The position numbers and the translations under genes were made by a program. This document shows positions 63,392 through 64,000 of a stretch of 64,000 nt of DNA, piece by piece. Position 1 is the stretch's first letter, and every line of letters starts with the position of its first letter. This stretch comes from Neoaquamicrobium sediminum (GTDB taxonomy: Bacteria; Pseudomonadota; Alphaproteobacteria; Rhizobiales; Rhizobiaceae). The stretch covers positions 283,503 through 347,502 of the forward strand of contig NZ_JABETK010000004.1 of NCBI RefSeq assembly GCF_013240295.1, in the 5' to 3' direction. The notes under the pieces are model-generated. The model was not told where the DNA came from, did not search any database, and worked only from the letters and a program-made list of their open reading frames with translations.

Positions 63392-63772
63392 TTAAACCAG
63401 GTTGTGGCGCGTGATGGCAATCGCTCCGAGCAAGGCCCCGAGCGAGAGAGCCACTGATGTAAAGACGTACAGACCTGCCAGGAACCAAAGCCCGCGCTCG
63501 ATCAGCATCGTCGTCTCCATTGAAAAGGCGGAAAAGGTGGTAAAGCCTCCGAGAACACCGGTAGTGAGGAAAGGCGGGCTTGTTGGGGCAAGCCGGTACG
63601 CGCTGCGAAGTACCCCACCACAACACCCATCAGGCATGAGCCAACAACGTTTATGAACAGCGTGCTGAAGGGAAAAATTCCGGGGATGAACAGCCGCTGG
63701 GCGGTGACGTTGATGGCGTGGCGCGCCATGCCACCAAAGCCTGCACCGATGAAAATGATCAGGATAATTCAT
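63392..63772 (-). CDS. crcB: fluoride exporter CrcB/Fluc, two frameshifts
   Basis: The restored protein is about 126 residues with the CrcB pattern: FIGAGFGGMARHAIN, FPFSTLFINVVGSCLMG (Asn in the pore), TTGVLGGFTTFSAFSMET (the phenylalanine-box and TFS region) and four hydrophobic segments. Frame errors lie near 63768 (one A too many; removal gives MIILIIFIGAGFGG) and at A3 63570-63572 (one base too few; addition gives ARLFLTTGVLGG). No fluoride riboswitch is seen in the 39 bases upstream. It exports fluoride as a dimer. Confidence 0.8.
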   Translation of the reverse strand: MNYPDHFHRCRLWWHGAPRHQRHRPAAVHPRNFSLQHAVHKRCWLMPDGCCGGVLRSAYRLAPTSPPFLTTGVLGGFTTFSAFSMETTMLIERGLWFLAGLYVFTSVALSLGALLGAIAITRHNLV

Positions 63773-63811
63773 GGTAGCGCCAAGCTGTTGGGGCAACCAG
63801 ACCGTCGATCG

Positions 63812-64000
63812 CTATGCCAGCACCCATCCATCGACAACGAAGAAATGCCCCCGGGCAGCGAAGCTTCCGCAACATTTTCGCACCGCTTTCGCCATTCGCC
63901 TGGGATATCGAAGAGATGCGCCATCTGGCCGGCAGCACCAAAGAAGACCAAGGTGGGGCAGCCGATCTTGCGATTGATATCGGCTTGATCCAGCGCCAAG
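63812..64000 (-). CDS. alpha/beta hydrolase, C-terminal end, frameshifted, 5' part outside window
   Basis: Only the C-terminal region is in the window: ALDQADINRKIGCPTLVFFGAAGQMAHLFDIPGEWRKR, then frame loss in the C5 run 63848-63852. One added base gives LPGGHFFVVDGWVLA and a stop at 63812; the HFF segment holds the catalytic His of haloacetate-dehalogenase-like hydrolases. The end looks slightly short for the family. Upstream part not visible. Confidence 0.6.
   Translation of the reverse strand, partial: LGAGSSRYQSQDRLPHLGLLWCCRPDGASLRYPRRMAKAVRKCCGSFAARGHFFVVDGWVLA

Noticed and set aside
63773..63811. fluoride riboswitch upstream of crcB
   Set aside because: Only 39 bases separate the hydrolase stop and the crcB start, too short, and no crcB-motif pattern is seen.
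1..64000. CRISPR arrays, rRNA genes, prophage structural genes
   Set aside because: No regularly spaced direct repeats, rRNA segments or capsid/tail genes were seen anywhere in the window.

Overview
The window reads as a chromosomal segment of a GC-rich alphaproteobacterium, most like a Hyphomicrobiales (Mesorhizobium/Nitratireductor-type) soil or marine heterotroph. This rests on wobble-GC-rich codons, many ABC importers for amino acids, peptides and polyamine-like solutes, paired GntR/TetR/LysR catabolic regulators, and gene families typical of that order (AtuA-like, MmgE/PrpD, OtnK/OtnC, L,D-transpeptidase tail). No rRNA or other taxonomic marker is present, so this is an inference.

Layout. 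1-2588: end of an acyl-CoA/terpenoid-type module (AtuA-like protein, enoyl-CoA hydratase) with a divergent TetR gene and a clear operator. 2608-9307: dimethylformamidase-like amidase, GntR regulator and a divergent spermidine/putrescine-type ABC importer. 9319-12925: AroE-like dehydrogenase, OtnC-type aldolase, divergent OtnK-type kinase and a TetR gene. 12932-21711: minus-strand block of a peptide-type ABC importer, split transketolase and class-III aminotransferase, with a second GntR gene divergent from it. 22661-25081: DgoK, DgoA and a phosphodiesterase. 25082-30761: LysR gene and a divergent operon of MmgE/PrpD, acyl-CoA dehydrogenase, MaoC-type hydratase and CoA-transferase. 31231-39502: block of exported proteins (PliG/SH3 protein, duplicated lipoprotein, RoxA-like dihaem protein, trypsin-like and subtilisin-like proteases) with a LuxR-type regulator. 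39748-46490: sulfur-amino-acid-lyase-like enzyme, amino-acid ABC importer, 2OG/Fe oxygenase, nucleoside hydrolase and TetR gene around an 18-bp palindrome.

46491-56686 is the unusual part: an accessory island with a large tyrosine-recombinase-like protein and a compact minus-strand operon encoding an NDT-like protein, a PfkB-NDT fusion, a TIR-TGT fusion, an OGG-like glycosylase, QueC, a TIR (DUF1863-like) protein and a SLATT/DUF4231 membrane protein. QueC, TGT-like and OGG-like proteins are the ancillary set of type IV CBASS. Here no CD-NTase is visible, the TGT-like enzyme carries its own TIR domain, and further nucleoside enzymes and membrane/TIR effectors are added. I think this is the undescribed system: a deazapurine/nucleobase-handling anti-phage island.

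After tRNA-Arg(CCG) the window ends in a second accessory region: an aph(3')-II-type kinase, a complete IS66-family element with 8-bp target duplication, fragments of a phosphotransferase and an MFS exporter, and a serine hydrolase, VOC protein, CrcB and hydrolase.

Caution: about seventeen single-base indels, nearly all in homopolymers and mostly deletions, break otherwise well-conserved genes throughout the window. They look like sequencing/assembly errors (long-read type) rather than decay. Gene spans below are given as the restored gene, with the frameshift position stated.
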